A stretch of 64,000 nt of DNA from an uncultured Roseobacter sp. (GTDB taxonomy: Bacteria > Pseudomonadota > Alphaproteobacteria > Rhodobacterales > Rhodobacteraceae): NCBI GenBank assembly GCA_947488305.1, contig CANKZM010000001.1, forward strand, positions 620,001-684,000, in the 5' to 3' direction. Each line of letters begins with the position of its first letter. The stretch's first letter is position 1. Below the pieces are notes generated by a model that saw only the letters and a list, made by a program, of their open reading frames with translations, searched no databases and was not told the DNA's origin. Below are positions 26,917-35,544 of this stretch, piece by piece. The position numbers and the translations under genes were made by a program.

Positions 26917-28104
26917 TCAGCGACCGAGCGTCTTCATGCCGCGTGATAGACCTTCCAGGGTCATCGGCACCATGGCCTCCTGTCCCATGATCTCCTGAAT
27001 CATCGAAATGGACTGGGTATACCGCCAGTATTTTTCGGGCATGGGATTGATCCAGAGCACGCCGGGCCATTGGTCGCGCGCGCGCGAAAGCCAAGTGGCA
27101 CCACTTTCCTCGTTCCAATGCTCGTTTGCACCGCCCGGATAGGCGATCTCATAGGGCGACATGGAGGCGTCACCGACAAAGATGCATTTGTAGTCACCGC
27201 CATAGGTCCGCAACACCTCGTGGGTTGGTATCTGCGCATCCCAACGGCGACGGTTATCGCGCCAGACACCTTCATAGAGACAGTTGTGAAAATAGTAGTA
27301 TTCGAGGTGTTTGAACTCGGCTCGCGCGGCGGAAAAAAGCTCTTCAACCACTTTGACATAAGGGTCCATGGAGCCGCCAACATCCAGAAACAGCAGGACC
27401 TTGACCGCGTTGCGGCGCTCCGGCCGGGTTTTTACATCCAAATATCCGTGCTCGGCCGTGGCGCGGATCGTACTGTTGAGGTCAAGCTCTTCATTTGCCC
27501 CATCGCGGGCCCAGCGGCGCAGCCGTTTCAGCGCAACCTTGATGTTGCGGGTCCCAATCTCCACGGTGTCGTCAAGATTGCGGAATTCACGCTTGTCCCA
27601 AACCTTGACCGCTCTTTGGTGGCGGGACTTGTCTTGTCCAATCCGGACACCTTCGGGGTTGTAACCGTAAGCACCAAAGGGCGAGGTGCCTGCTGTACCG
27701 ACCCATTTGTTCCCGCCTTGATGGCGTCCTTTTTGCTCCTCAAGACGTTTCTTCAGGGTCTCCATCAGCTTGTCAAAGCCACCCAAGGCCTCGATCTCGG
27801 CCCGTTCTTCCGGTGACAGATGTTTTTCGGCCATTTTTTCCAGCCACTCGCGTGGAATATCGACGGCTTCCAGCACCTCATCCGACGAAATGTTTTCAAG
27901 TCCTGAGAAAGCCGCAGCGAAGGCCCGATCGAATTTGTCGATGTTGCGTTCGTCTTTGACGAGCGTCAGGCGCGCGAGATAGTAGAACGCTTCGATATCA
28001 TAGGTTGCCAGTCCCGCCCGCATGGCTTCCAGAAAGGATAAAAATTCCCGCAAGGATACTGGAACGTTGTTTTTGCGAAGGGCCTCGAAGAAGGGCAGGA
28101 ACAT
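26917..28104 (-). CDS. CoxE-like VWA-domain protein
   Basis: 395 residues. The N-terminal half is helical and charged (about 1-200); the C-terminal half is a von Willebrand A domain of the CoxE type. The MIDAS signature is DVGGSMD, the usual DxSxS having Gly at the third position. Family members work with MoxR ATPases as chaperones inserting cofactors or assembling complexes. The partner MoxR gene lies 2.2 kb upstream in the same orientation, separated by three small genes. It follows the 55-residue membrane gene by 13 bases. Confidence 0.88.
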   Translation of the reverse strand: MFLPFFEALRKNNVPVSLREFLSFLEAMRAGLATYDIEAFYYLARLTLVKDERNIDKFDRAFAAAFSGLENISSDEVLEAVDIPREWLEKMAEKHLSPEERAEIEALGGFDKLMETLKKRLEEQKGRHQGGNKWVGTAGTSPFGAYGYNPEGVRIGQDKSRHQRAVKVWDKREFRNLDDTVEIGTRNIKVALKRLRRWARDGANEELDLNSTIRATAEHGYLDVKTRPERRNAVKVLLFLDVGGSMDPYVKVVEELFSAARAEFKHLEYYYFHNCLYEGVWRDNRRRWDAQIPTHEVLRTYGGDYKCIFVGDASMSPYEIAYPGGANEHWNEESGATWLSRARDQWPGVLWINPMPEKYWRYTQSISMIQEIMGQEAMVPMTLEGLSRGMKTLGR

Positions 28105-28117
28105 TCAAAGACCTCTG

Positions 28118-28285
28118 TCAGATCAGGGTACGGTCCAGAATAACCGCCACGACCATGCTGACAACGGTGAATGCAATCGCATAACCAGCGGCATATTGCG
28201 CGATATCGAGGCGATTGCCCTTGCGCCGTCGCGCCGTCAAGCCACCGATAATGGCCCCCATTAGCGCACTAAGAAGTATGAACAT
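28118..28285 (-). CDS. Small two-helix membrane protein
   Basis: 55 residues with one N-terminal helix (FILLSALMGAIIGGLTA), a very basic loop (ARRRKGNRLD) and a second helix (GYAIAFTVVSMVVAVIL). It fills the gap between the DUF2927 and VWA genes exactly, with a 13-base gap to the VWA start. Proteins of this layout are a recurrent short family in Rhodobacteraceae. The basic loop between two helices places it in the cytoplasm. Function unknown. Confidence 0.72.
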   Translation of the reverse strand: MFILLSALMGAIIGGLTARRRKGNRLDIAQYAAGYAIAFTVVSMVVAVILDRTLI

Positions 28286-28334
28286 CTAACCTCACTTTAT
28301 ACCCGTCGCTCCTGACATAGCGCGGGCAGGGACC

Positions 28335-29696
28335 TCAGACAGGGGGAGCGCTTTGGTTCAATGCTGAAATCTCGCGCAGTTTCGTCTCAACGGCCCAATC
28401 CGCGCCAAACCCGTATCGGGCCCAGCCCAAACTGTCCAGCCGCTCGGCGTTGGCCTTGGTGATCTTTCCCTCGGCCTGGAGTGCTTCTGCGTTCAATAAC
28501 TGAAGTGTTGCCAGCAAGGCGGCATTCTGTGCATCCCGCGCCTGCGGGATCTGCGGTTTGACGATCGTGCGTGCGCGGGCCGGATCACCCGTTGCCAAGG
28601 CGTAGGCGGCCAGTTGGGTCGAGACGTACGCACGATGGAGCCGTGTTTCGCGGGAACGCGCATAAACCGCATCGGCCTGCTGAAACTGCTGGTATGCGGC
28701 GCGGGCGTCAGTGGCTTGCAGCACACGTCCCATCGCATAATGGGCAAACCCCAATCGGTTGCCGCCCCAACCTTCGGCTTGGGCAATTTTAAGAGCGTCT
28801 CTGGCTGCCAGACGTCGCGCGCCGGCGCTGGATCCGGGGCCAAGCGCCGTTTGAATAGCCTTGATGTAGGATTGCGGTGTGGGCGATGCCGTGTTTGCCC
28901 GGCCAAACTCTCCGCGTGGATTGAGGCGTTTAAGAACCGACGGCAGCAGACGCGCTACCTTTTCCCGGGTCATCCCCGACTTGAGTTCGGGCGCGTAGGT
29001 CGCACGCAGCACCAGCATGTCAAAATTGGTCAGGACAGTGTGGACGTTGTCATCGTTGAAAACGGAATTTGGCAGCCGGTAGAGATCGTTCAGTGGGCCA
29101 AGCGCTTGTGCCAATTCTTCGTGCAGACAATCGCGGATTTCCTGCGGGCTGACATCGCTGGGAATGACAATGACCAGCCGTTCGCGGGTTCGCAACTGCG
29201 CCCAGTTTGTGCGCGGCGTCCGGCGTGCCTGTTTGAACTCTGCCAGCGATGACACATTGGGTGCGACAAAACAGGCAGCCTGAGGAAGCACCCGGCGAAT
29301 GGCCGTACGGGAAACTGCTTCGATCGTTATGTTGGCTTTTTTTTGATCGGTAAGGGCGATGTCGATCCCGGCTTCCTTTTGCAGCCGCCCCAGCAAAGCG
29401 CGAAGGTCTGGCATCAAGGTGGCAGGGGCACGTCCCGTCACCCGCAGCGAAATTGGGCCTTCGAACCGGGTCATCACGGGCAGGGGTCTTCCGCTTTCCA
29501 TCTGAAAGGACAAATCCAGAAAATCGGTGACCAGCGCCCGGTTTGAAACTGGCGGGGCAGCAGGCGCGCGCGCGGCAAAGGACTTCATCGGTGGCAAAGT
29601 CGTGTCCGCGATCATCGTACGGGACGCCGTGTCACTTTGCGACACCGGAACACAGGCGTTCAACAAGATCACCAGAGGCAATAAAATCCGGCGCAT
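28335..29696 (-). CDS. DUF2927-family lipoprotein
   Basis: 453 residues. The signal peptide ends in a lipobox (MRRILLPLVILLNAC), with the lipidated Cys at 15. A DUF2927 domain occupies about residues 60-260, including RERLVIVIPSDVSPQEIRDCLHEELAQALGPLND with a metallopeptidase-like HEE. The C-terminal third is TPR-like helical repeat (RRLAARDALKIAQAEGWG, LHRAYVSTQLAAYALATGDP). Its ATG overlaps the TGA of the GNAT gene by one base. The role is probably in the envelope with the neighbouring MoxR, VWA and M48 proteins. Confidence 0.85.
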   Translation of the reverse strand: MRRILLPLVILLNACVPVSQSDTASRTMIADTTLPPMKSFAARAPAAPPVSNRALVTDFLDLSFQMESGRPLPVMTRFEGPISLRVTGRAPATLMPDLRALLGRLQKEAGIDIALTDQKKANITIEAVSRTAIRRVLPQAACFVAPNVSSLAEFKQARRTPRTNWAQLRTRERLVIVIPSDVSPQEIRDCLHEELAQALGPLNDLYRLPNSVFNDDNVHTVLTNFDMLVLRATYAPELKSGMTREKVARLLPSVLKRLNPRGEFGRANTASPTPQSYIKAIQTALGPGSSAGARRLAARDALKIAQAEGWGGNRLGFAHYAMGRVLQATDARAAYQQFQQADAVYARSRETRLHRAYVSTQLAAYALATGDPARARTIVKPQIPQARDAQNAALLATLQLLNAEALQAEGKITKANAERLDSLGWARYGFGADWAVETKLREISALNQSAPPV

Positions 29697-30151
29697 CAGA
29701 AGCGATTATACTTGATAAAAGGGGTCTTTACGCCAATCCGATCGTAAAGCTTGCGGGCCTCGGTATTGAAGTCCTGGGTCAGCCAATAGACTGACGGGGC
29801 ACCTGCCGCGTCCGCCCTCGCATACACCGCTTCGATCAACGCGCGACCGACACCCTGTCCGCGCACTGCAGGATCTGCGTAGAGATCCTGCAGATAGCAG
29901 GTATTCTCAACTGACCATCCATGGCGGTGATACAGGTAATGCGTCAAACCTACAGGCTTGCCGTCAAACTCGGCGATCAGGCCATTGTAGTCCTGTGGAT
30001 CGTCCCCGATCAGCCGGTCGAAATAGGTATCGAAGATTTCCTGGGGTCTGCTTGTCTCATAGAAAGCCAGATATGCCTTCCAAAGCCGTGACCACTCCGT
30101 TTTATCGGAAGTGCGCAAAGGGCGCACCACGACGGACCCTGTCTGTGACAT
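29696..30151 (-). CDS. GNAT-family N-acetyltransferase
   Basis: 151 residues with the acetyl-CoA motif A LYADPAVRGQGVGRALIEAV (Arg-Gly-x-Gly-x-Gly) and a C-terminal motif B RKLYDRIGVKTPF. The N-terminal half carries VVVRPLRTSDKTEWSRLW. Substrate not deducible. It is the second gene of the minus-strand cluster, between moxR-type and DUF2927 genes. Confidence 0.88.
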   Translation of the reverse strand: MSQTGSVVVRPLRTSDKTEWSRLWKAYLAFYETSRPQEIFDTYFDRLIGDDPQDYNGLIAEFDGKPVGLTHYLYHRHGWSVENTCYLQDLYADPAVRGQGVGRALIEAVYARADAAGAPSVYWLTQDFNTEARKLYDRIGVKTPFIKYNRF

Positions 30152-30266
30152 GTCTTCTGCCTGTTATTCATCTGCCTCTTGCCCAGAGTCTTGTCGCCCC
30201 GGGTCAAAAACAGATTAACAGCAAAACCAATTAATCCAGAACACCTTAAATCAGTTGCTTAGCATT

Positions 30267-31106
30267 TTACCTGCCGCCGCGTGCCATAAATGCCAGCCGC
30301 TCAAACAGATGCACATCCTGCTCGTTCTTTAACAAGGCGCCATGAAGCTTGGGCAGGGCGCTGCTTCCGGATGCCTTCAGGTCTTCGGCGGTCAAGTCTT
30401 CTGCGAGGAGCAGTTTGAGCCAGTCGAGCACCTCTGACGTAGAAGGTTTCTTCTTTAATCCAGCTTGTTCCCGTATCTCAAAAAACTGTGTCAGCGCGGT
30501 CGTAAGCAGACTTTCCTTGATGCCGGGATGATGAACTTCGACGATCTTGCGCAGGGTGTCGATGTCAGGAAACCGGATATAATGAAAGAAACAGCGGCGC
30601 AAAAAAGCGTCCGGCAGCTCTTTTTCATTGTTGGATGTGATGATTACAATCGGTCGGTGCTTCGCAACGATGGTGTCTCCTGTCTCGTAGACGAAGAATT
30701 CCATCTTATCGAGTTCCTGCAAAAGGTCGTTGGGGAACTCGATATCCGCCTTGTCGATCTCATCGATGAGCAAGACGACCTTTCCGTCTGCTTCAAAAGC
30801 CTGCCATAGCTTTCCCTTGCGGATATAGTTGCGCACGTCATGCACACGTTCGTCACCAAGCTGACTGTCGCGTAGGCGGCTGACCGCGTCATATTCGTAA
30901 AGGCCCTGTTGCGCGCGGGTCGTCGATTTGATGTTCCATTCGATCATCGGCAGATTGAGGGATTGGCTGACCTGCCGTGCAAGCTCGGTCTTGCCGGTGC
31001 CGGGCTCGCCTTTAACCAGAAGCGGGCGTTCGAGGGTCACCGCCGCGTTAACCGCTATGGTCAAGTCGTCCGTGGCCACATACTCGGCGGTACCTTGGAA
31101 TTTCAT
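30267..31106 (-). CDS. MoxR-family AAA+ ATPase
   Basis: 279 residues. Walker A GEPGTGKTELA (about residues 33-43), Walker B VLLIDEIDKAD (about 110-120), sensor 1 ITSNNEKELPDAF and the arginine finger RRCF. MoxR proteins act as chaperones with VWA-domain partners, here the CoxE-like protein at 26917. Start at MKFQGTAEY fits; 160 bases of intergenic DNA separate it from the divergent dksA. Confidence 0.93.
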   Translation of the reverse strand: MKFQGTAEYVATDDLTIAVNAAVTLERPLLVKGEPGTGKTELARQVSQSLNLPMIEWNIKSTTRAQQGLYEYDAVSRLRDSQLGDERVHDVRNYIRKGKLWQAFEADGKVVLLIDEIDKADIEFPNDLLQELDKMEFFVYETGDTIVAKHRPIVIITSNNEKELPDAFLRRCFFHYIRFPDIDTLRKIVEVHHPGIKESLLTTALTQFFEIREQAGLKKKPSTSEVLDWLKLLLAEDLTAEDLKASGSSALPKLHGALLKNEQDVHLFERLAFMARGGR

Positions 31107-31272
31107 GCGTTTGTCAACCCTTTAAAGCCTTAATTCAGGGTCCTTTTAGGCAGAAAACATCCCAATTGTGTAGTGACAATTCTCAGGCTGTGCGGTAGAC
31201 GCTCCCCCATAGGCTACACCGCCAGGGGATCAGTATTGCATGACACATGTTAGTGGCGTGGAGGGGAAGCAA

Positions 31273-31695
31273 ATGAAACAGGAATCATTTCTGCCGGACG
31301 ATTATCGACCAGCCGAAGACGAACCATTCATGAATGAACGGCAGTTGGAGTATTTCCGTCGCAAGTTGTTGAACTGGCGCGCGGATCTTCTGGCCGACAG
31401 CAAAGACACAATTGAAGGCTTGCAGGATGGCACCCGGAATATTCCGGACGTTGCAGATCGCGCCTCAGAAGAGACGGACCGTGCGCTTGAACTGCGCACC
31501 CGCGATCGTCAACGCAAACTTGTGAGCAAGATCGACAGCGCCCTGCGCCGCATCGACGAAGGCGAATTCGGCTATTGCTCGGTGACCGGCGAGCCAATTT
31601 CGCTGAAACGACTGGACGCAAGACCTATCGCGACAATGAGCCTTGAAGCGCAAGAGCGTCACGAACGCCGCGAGAAGGTACACCGCGACGACTGA
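31273..31695 (+). CDS. dksA: DksA-family RNA polymerase-binding factor with degenerate zinc finger
   Basis: 140 residues from MKQESFLPDD, which has GAGGGGAAGC upstream (an in-frame start at 31240 has weaker support). A coiled-coil (RKLLNWRADLLADSKDTIEGLQ, ADRASEETDRALELRTRDR) with the DxxDxA tip pattern DVADRA is followed by the finger region GYCSVTGEPISLKRLDARPIATMSLEAQE. Compared with E. coli DksA only the first Cys remains; the other three zinc ligands read Thr, Ser and Ala. The same replacement is known in a functional Rhodobacter protein that works with ppGpp. Likely the stringent response cofactor of this organism. Confidence 0.9.
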   Translation: MKQESFLPDDYRPAEDEPFMNERQLEYFRRKLLNWRADLLADSKDTIEGLQDGTRNIPDVADRASEETDRALELRTRDRQRKLVSKIDSALRRIDEGEFGYCSVTGEPISLKRLDARPIATMSLEAQERHERREKVHRDD

Positions 31696-31775
31696 TGTCT
31701 CGCGCATGACACGGTGATGAATGTTGGGCGTCGCGGCCAGGGTCGTGGCGCCCATACTTTTTGGGATGAGTCGAT

Positions 31776-32936
31776 GTGATCAAAACCGCGCTGGTCATTG
31801 GGGGTGGCATTGGGGGGCTGGCAGCAGCACTTGCCCTCGCGCGGCGCGGCTTGTCAGTCACGCTGGTAGAGCAAACACCGGAGATTTCCGAAGTTGGTGC
31901 GGGTCTGCAGATCAGCCCCAATGGGTTGGCTGTGCTCCGCGCGCTTGGTGTCGAGCCTGCGTTGGATGCTTGCGGCGCCGTTCAGGCTGAAGCCGTTGTG
32001 CTGCAGGACTATGCTGGGGGCAAACAAGTCGCCCGGCTGGATTTGGGAAGACTTAAGGACCAAAGATATCTGTTTGTCCACCGGGCTGACTTGGTTGACG
32101 CCCTGCTAAAGGCCGCACAGGACGCGAAGGTCTGTATCGAATTGGGGCGTAAGGTCACCGGTATAACACCGGGAGAGCGATGCCACGTTGCGTTTGAGAA
32201 TGGTACCTCTGCCAGCACTGACCTGCTGGTGTGCGCAGATGGTCTCCACTCGGTCGGTCGGGGTGCGATCAACGGCGAAACGCAGGCGCAATTTACCGGA
32301 CAGGTGGCATGGCGCGCAACGGTCCGGGTGGCGCAAGCTCCGGCAGTGGCGACCGTGACCATGGGGCCGGGACGCCACATTGTGAGTTATCCGCTTCGCG
32401 GCGGAAACCTGATGAATGTGGTGGCAGTGGAGGAGCAGGATCAATGGTCCGAAGAAGGATGGCACCACGAGGGATCACCCGACACTCTTCGTGAGATTTT
32501 CGCGGATTTTGAGGCGCCGGTTTCGGATGTCTTGAAGCGAATAGATCGGGTTCACAGATGGGGCCTCTTCCGTCACCCTGTCGCTGAGAATTGGGTCAAG
32601 GGAAATGCGGTATTGCTGGGAGACGCCGCCCATCCAACGCTGCCGTTCCTCGCCCAAGGGGCCAATATGGCGTTGGAAGACGCGTGGGCCTTGGCGACGG
32701 TTGTGAAGGGTCAGGAGCCACTTGCAAAATATGAGGCTGCGCGGAAAGACCGTGTCAAACGTATTGTAGAAACAGCGTCACGGAACGCCTGGAAATATCA
32801 TTTGCCGCATGGACCTCTTCGTTTGGCTGCGCATGGGGTGCTTTCCTTGGGCAGCAGGATAGCGCCAGGCCTTATGATGCAGCAATTTGATTGGCTCTAC
32901 ACCTACGACATTACGCGCGAGATGCGCTCAACGTGA
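31776..32936 (+). CDS. FAD-dependent aromatic monooxygenase-like protein
   Basis: 386 residues, GTG start at 31776 with GGGATGAG upstream. It has the PHBH-fold motifs: GGGIGGLAAALALARRG (FAD), the DG motif CADGLHSVGR and the GD motif LLGDAAHPTLPFLAQGANMALEDAW. Resembles salicylate 1-monooxygenase and 3-hydroxybenzoate 6-monooxygenase types; substrate unknown. It lies convergent with ornithine cyclodeaminase. Confidence 0.88.
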   Translation: MIKTALVIGGGIGGLAAALALARRGLSVTLVEQTPEISEVGAGLQISPNGLAVLRALGVEPALDACGAVQAEAVVLQDYAGGKQVARLDLGRLKDQRYLFVHRADLVDALLKAAQDAKVCIELGRKVTGITPGERCHVAFENGTSASTDLLVCADGLHSVGRGAINGETQAQFTGQVAWRATVRVAQAPAVATVTMGPGRHIVSYPLRGGNLMNVVAVEEQDQWSEEGWHHEGSPDTLREIFADFEAPVSDVLKRIDRVHRWGLFRHPVAENWVKGNAVLLGDAAHPTLPFLAQGANMALEDAWALATVVKGQEPLAKYEAARKDRVKRIVETASRNAWKYHLPHGPLRLAAHGVLSLGSRIAPGLMMQQFDWLYTYDITREMRST

Positions 32937-32945
32937 TCTGGCAGC

Positions 32946-32963
32946 GCGCGGATATATCCGCGC
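32946..32963. terminator. Perfect 18-bp palindrome between convergent genes
   Basis: GCGCGGATATATCCGCGC is perfectly self-complementary. It lies 10 bases after the monooxygenase stop and 53 bases before the ornithine cyclodeaminase stop. As RNA it would form a stem with a very small loop in both directions. No T-run. Confidence 0.5.
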
Positions 32964-32976
32964 ATTACATGCTTTG

Positions 32977-33008
32977 ATCCGGGCAAGCCCGGATGCGTTG
33001 CTGCATCC
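32977..33008. terminator. Overlapping hairpins between convergent genes
   Basis: ATCCGGGC/GCCCGGAT arms around AA (32977-32994), overlapped by GGATGC-GTTGCT-GCATCC (32991-33008). Either may serve as a bidirectional terminator for the two converging genes. No T-run on either strand. Confidence 0.45.
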
Positions 33009-33015
33009 GTCGTTC

Positions 33016-34065
33016 TCAGTTCGCCCGTTGCAGCATGCCGAAGAGATCACGAGGATCATCCGGGTCAGCCAGAAGGTCCAGCGGGTGAAACAGGTCGGTG
33101 TCCTTTATCTTGTCGCGCACGTAACGCAGGGCGCTGAAATCCTCGATGGCGAAGCCGACAGAATCAAAAAGTGTAATCTGTTTGTCAGATGTCCTTCCGG
33201 GAGCGGTGCCAGTGAGAACCCGCCAGATTTCCGTCACGCTGTGGTCGTCTGCAAGCTGTTGGATTTCACCTTCGATACGGGTCTGTTCGGGAAACTCAAC
33301 AAAGATGTCGGAGCGGTGCAGGATTGCCCGGGCGAGTTCCGTTTTGCCGGGGCAGTCGCCGCCGATGGCATTGATGTGCACACCGGCCCCTACCATGTTG
33401 TCGGTCAGAATCGTCGCGTATTGCTTGTCAGCGGTACAGGTCGTGATGATCTGCGCCCCCAAAATAGCATCTTCGGCCGTTTTGCAGGGCACGACTCGCA
33501 AACCCTGATCCGCCAGATTTTCCACGCATTTTTGTGTGGCGGCGGGATCTGTGTCATAAAGGCGAACCTCCTCGATACCGCAGACGGCTTTCATGGCGAG
33601 GCTTTGGAATTCTGACTGCGCGCCGTTCCCGATCATGGCCATGGTTTTTGCGTCTTCGGGAGCCAGAAGGCGAGCGACCAGCGCCGAGGTGGCAGCAGTG
33701 CGCATCGCAGTGAGCATCGTCATCTCTGATAGCAAGACAGGGTAGCCACTGCCCACATCCGCCAAAAGCCCGAAGGCGGTGACCGTTTGCAGGCCTTCAG
33801 CGGTATTCTTGGGGTGGCCATTGACGTATTTGAAGCCATAGACCTCTCCGTCGGAGGTCGGCATCAACTCGATTACCCCTTCCTCGGAATGGCTGGCGAT
33901 GCGGGGCGTCTTGTCGAAGAGTTGCCACCGTTTGAAGTCAGCCTCGATATAGTCAGCCAACTCGGTCAGCATTTTTTCGATCCCGACGTGATGGATCAGC
34001 TTCATCATGTGATCGACAGACACAAAAGGCACGAGTGCTTTGTCGGAGGGAGTAAGTTTGGTCAT
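33016..34065 (-). CDS. Ornithine cyclodeaminase
   Basis: 349 residues. Converts L-ornithine to L-proline and ammonia using bound NAD+. The family features are a Rossmann region MIGNGAQSEFQSLA, the active-site Asp near GGDCPGKTEL, and TAMRTAATSALVA. It follows arginase by 12 bases, so arginine would pass through ornithine to proline in one operon. Controlled most likely by the divergent Lrp-type regulator. Confidence 0.93.
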   Translation of the reverse strand: MTKLTPSDKALVPFVSVDHMMKLIHHVGIEKMLTELADYIEADFKRWQLFDKTPRIASHSEEGVIELMPTSDGEVYGFKYVNGHPKNTAEGLQTVTAFGLLADVGSGYPVLLSEMTMLTAMRTAATSALVARLLAPEDAKTMAMIGNGAQSEFQSLAMKAVCGIEEVRLYDTDPAATQKCVENLADQGLRVVPCKTAEDAILGAQIITTCTADKQYATILTDNMVGAGVHINAIGGDCPGKTELARAILHRSDIFVEFPEQTRIEGEIQQLADDHSVTEIWRVLTGTAPGRTSDKQITLFDSVGFAIEDFSALRYVRDKIKDTDLFHPLDLLADPDDPRDLFGMLQRAN

Positions 34066-34077
34066 GAGCCTGTCCTG

Positions 34078-34998
34078 TCAATATGCGCGAGTGGGTCGAT
34101 CGAAGACGCGACGTCCCATGGCTGAGGCGGCCAGATCGACCATCACCTGCGCCGTGCGTCCACGCTCATCCAGAAAGGGATTGAGTTCGACAAGGTCGAG
34201 AGAGGTCATCAACCCGCTGTCATGCAGCATCTCCATAACAAGGTGGCCTTCCCGGATGGTTGCCCCGCCGGGAACGGTTGTACCAACTGCGGGCGCGACG
34301 GACGGATCAAGAAAATCGACGTCCAGCGAGACATGGAGCAAGCCGTTTGCAGCAGCCACGCGATCGAGGAAATGAGCAAGCGGTTTCGCGATGCCGGTCT
34401 CGTCAATCTCGCGCATATCCACGCGTTGAATGGTTGTGGACTGCAGGGCGGCGCGCTCTGCCTCATCAACGGAGCGCAACCCTATGATGGCGACGTTTTC
34501 CTGAGGAAGCGGCGACGATATTCGGGGGAACCCTTCGAATGTGTCGCGCCCGGTCACGTAGCCCAATGGGGTGCCATGCAGATTTCCGCTATCGGTTGTC
34601 TCTAGCGTATGAAAATCGCTATGCGCATCCAGCCAAAGGACAAACAGTGGTCTCGATAGAGCCTGAGCATGTCGCATAGCTCCCAGAACAGTCCCCAGGG
34701 AAAGTGCGTGATCGCCTCCAAGGAAAATCGGCAAACCCTCCTGCAATGCACTTTCGGACGCATCTGCAAGCGCGACCGTCCAGGCAATGGTTTCTTCCAA
34801 CGCATGCAGTTTCGGATGTGATCCAGCAGTAAAGGGAGCAGGGGATAGATTGCCACGGTCGTCAACCTGGTGCCCTAGGGCCCGCAAGGCAGAAGCGAGG
34901 TCAGCGGTGCGGTAGGCATCTGGCCCCATGACGCATCCGCGACGACGCTTGCCGCTGTCGACTGGCGCGCCAACCAAAATGCAGTTCTTGTCGGACAT
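34078..34998 (-). CDS. rocF: Arginase
   Basis: 306 residues from MSDKNCILVG, with AGGAG upstream; a longer frame to 35148 crosses the intergenic region and is not used. Hydrolyses arginine to ornithine and urea. The binuclear Mn motifs are GGDHALSLG, WLDAHSDFHT and SLDVDFLDP. Followed at 12 bases by ornithine cyclodeaminase. The 108-base gap to the divergent Lrp gene is AT-rich and the probable regulatory region. Confidence 0.95.
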   Translation of the reverse strand: MSDKNCILVGAPVDSGKRRRGCVMGPDAYRTADLASALRALGHQVDDRGNLSPAPFTAGSHPKLHALEETIAWTVALADASESALQEGLPIFLGGDHALSLGTVLGAMRHAQALSRPLFVLWLDAHSDFHTLETTDSGNLHGTPLGYVTGRDTFEGFPRISSPLPQENVAIIGLRSVDEAERAALQSTTIQRVDMREIDETGIAKPLAHFLDRVAAANGLLHVSLDVDFLDPSVAPAVGTTVPGGATIREGHLVMEMLHDSGLMTSLDLVELNPFLDERGRTAQVMVDLAASAMGRRVFDRPTRAY

Positions 34999-35106
34999 GA
35001 AAGACTCCTGATCAATGTTGTGTATGAAATACCGTTCAATATGATCTGGTGTTAAGAGGGCAAAATGTACAAAATGGTGCCAAATATAGCGAAATGAGTA
35101 GTCATT

Positions 35107-35544
35107 ATGGACGAATTGGATAGAAAGCTGATCAGCGCCTTGCGCCACGATGCCAGAGCTTCCTTGTCGCAGCTGGCTTCTGTTTTGGGATGGTCCCGTG
35201 CGACGGTACGTACCCGGTTAGCAAAGCTGCAAGCGAGCGGCGAGGTGCTGGGGTTTTCCGTGGTGCTCAAGTCTGAACAGCTGCGCGATCCCGTGCGGGG
35301 GTTGATGATGATCGGGATTGAGGGGCGCGGCACAGATCGGATTATCAGGCAGCTTAATGGCATGCCCGAAGTGCGCTACCTCTATACCACCAATGGTCGC
35401 TGGGATGTGATAGTGGAGATTGGGACAGAAACGCTGGAACGATTTGACGAGGTGCTGTTTCGCGTACGGCGATTGGAAGGCGTCACGGCGAGCGAGACAA
35501 GCCTGCTCCTGTCGACTCGCAAGTCCGATCAGGTGCGGCGGTAG
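35107..35544 (+). CDS. Lrp/AsnC-family transcriptional regulator
   Basis: 145 residues: N-terminal helix-turn-helix (MDELDRKLISALRHDARASLS, SVLGWSRATVRTRLAKLQASGEV) and C-terminal ligand-binding RAM domain. Divergent from arginase-ornithine cyclodeaminase, so it is probably the arginine- or ornithine-responsive activator of that operon, as ArgP/PutR/RocR-like regulators of this group are. Its last 16 bases overlap dsbB on the other strand. Confidence 0.93.
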   Translation: MDELDRKLISALRHDARASLSQLASVLGWSRATVRTRLAKLQASGEVLGFSVVLKSEQLRDPVRGLMMIGIEGRGTDRIIRQLNGMPEVRYLYTTNGRWDVIVEIGTETLERFDEVLFRVRRLEGVTASETSLLLSTRKSDQVRR

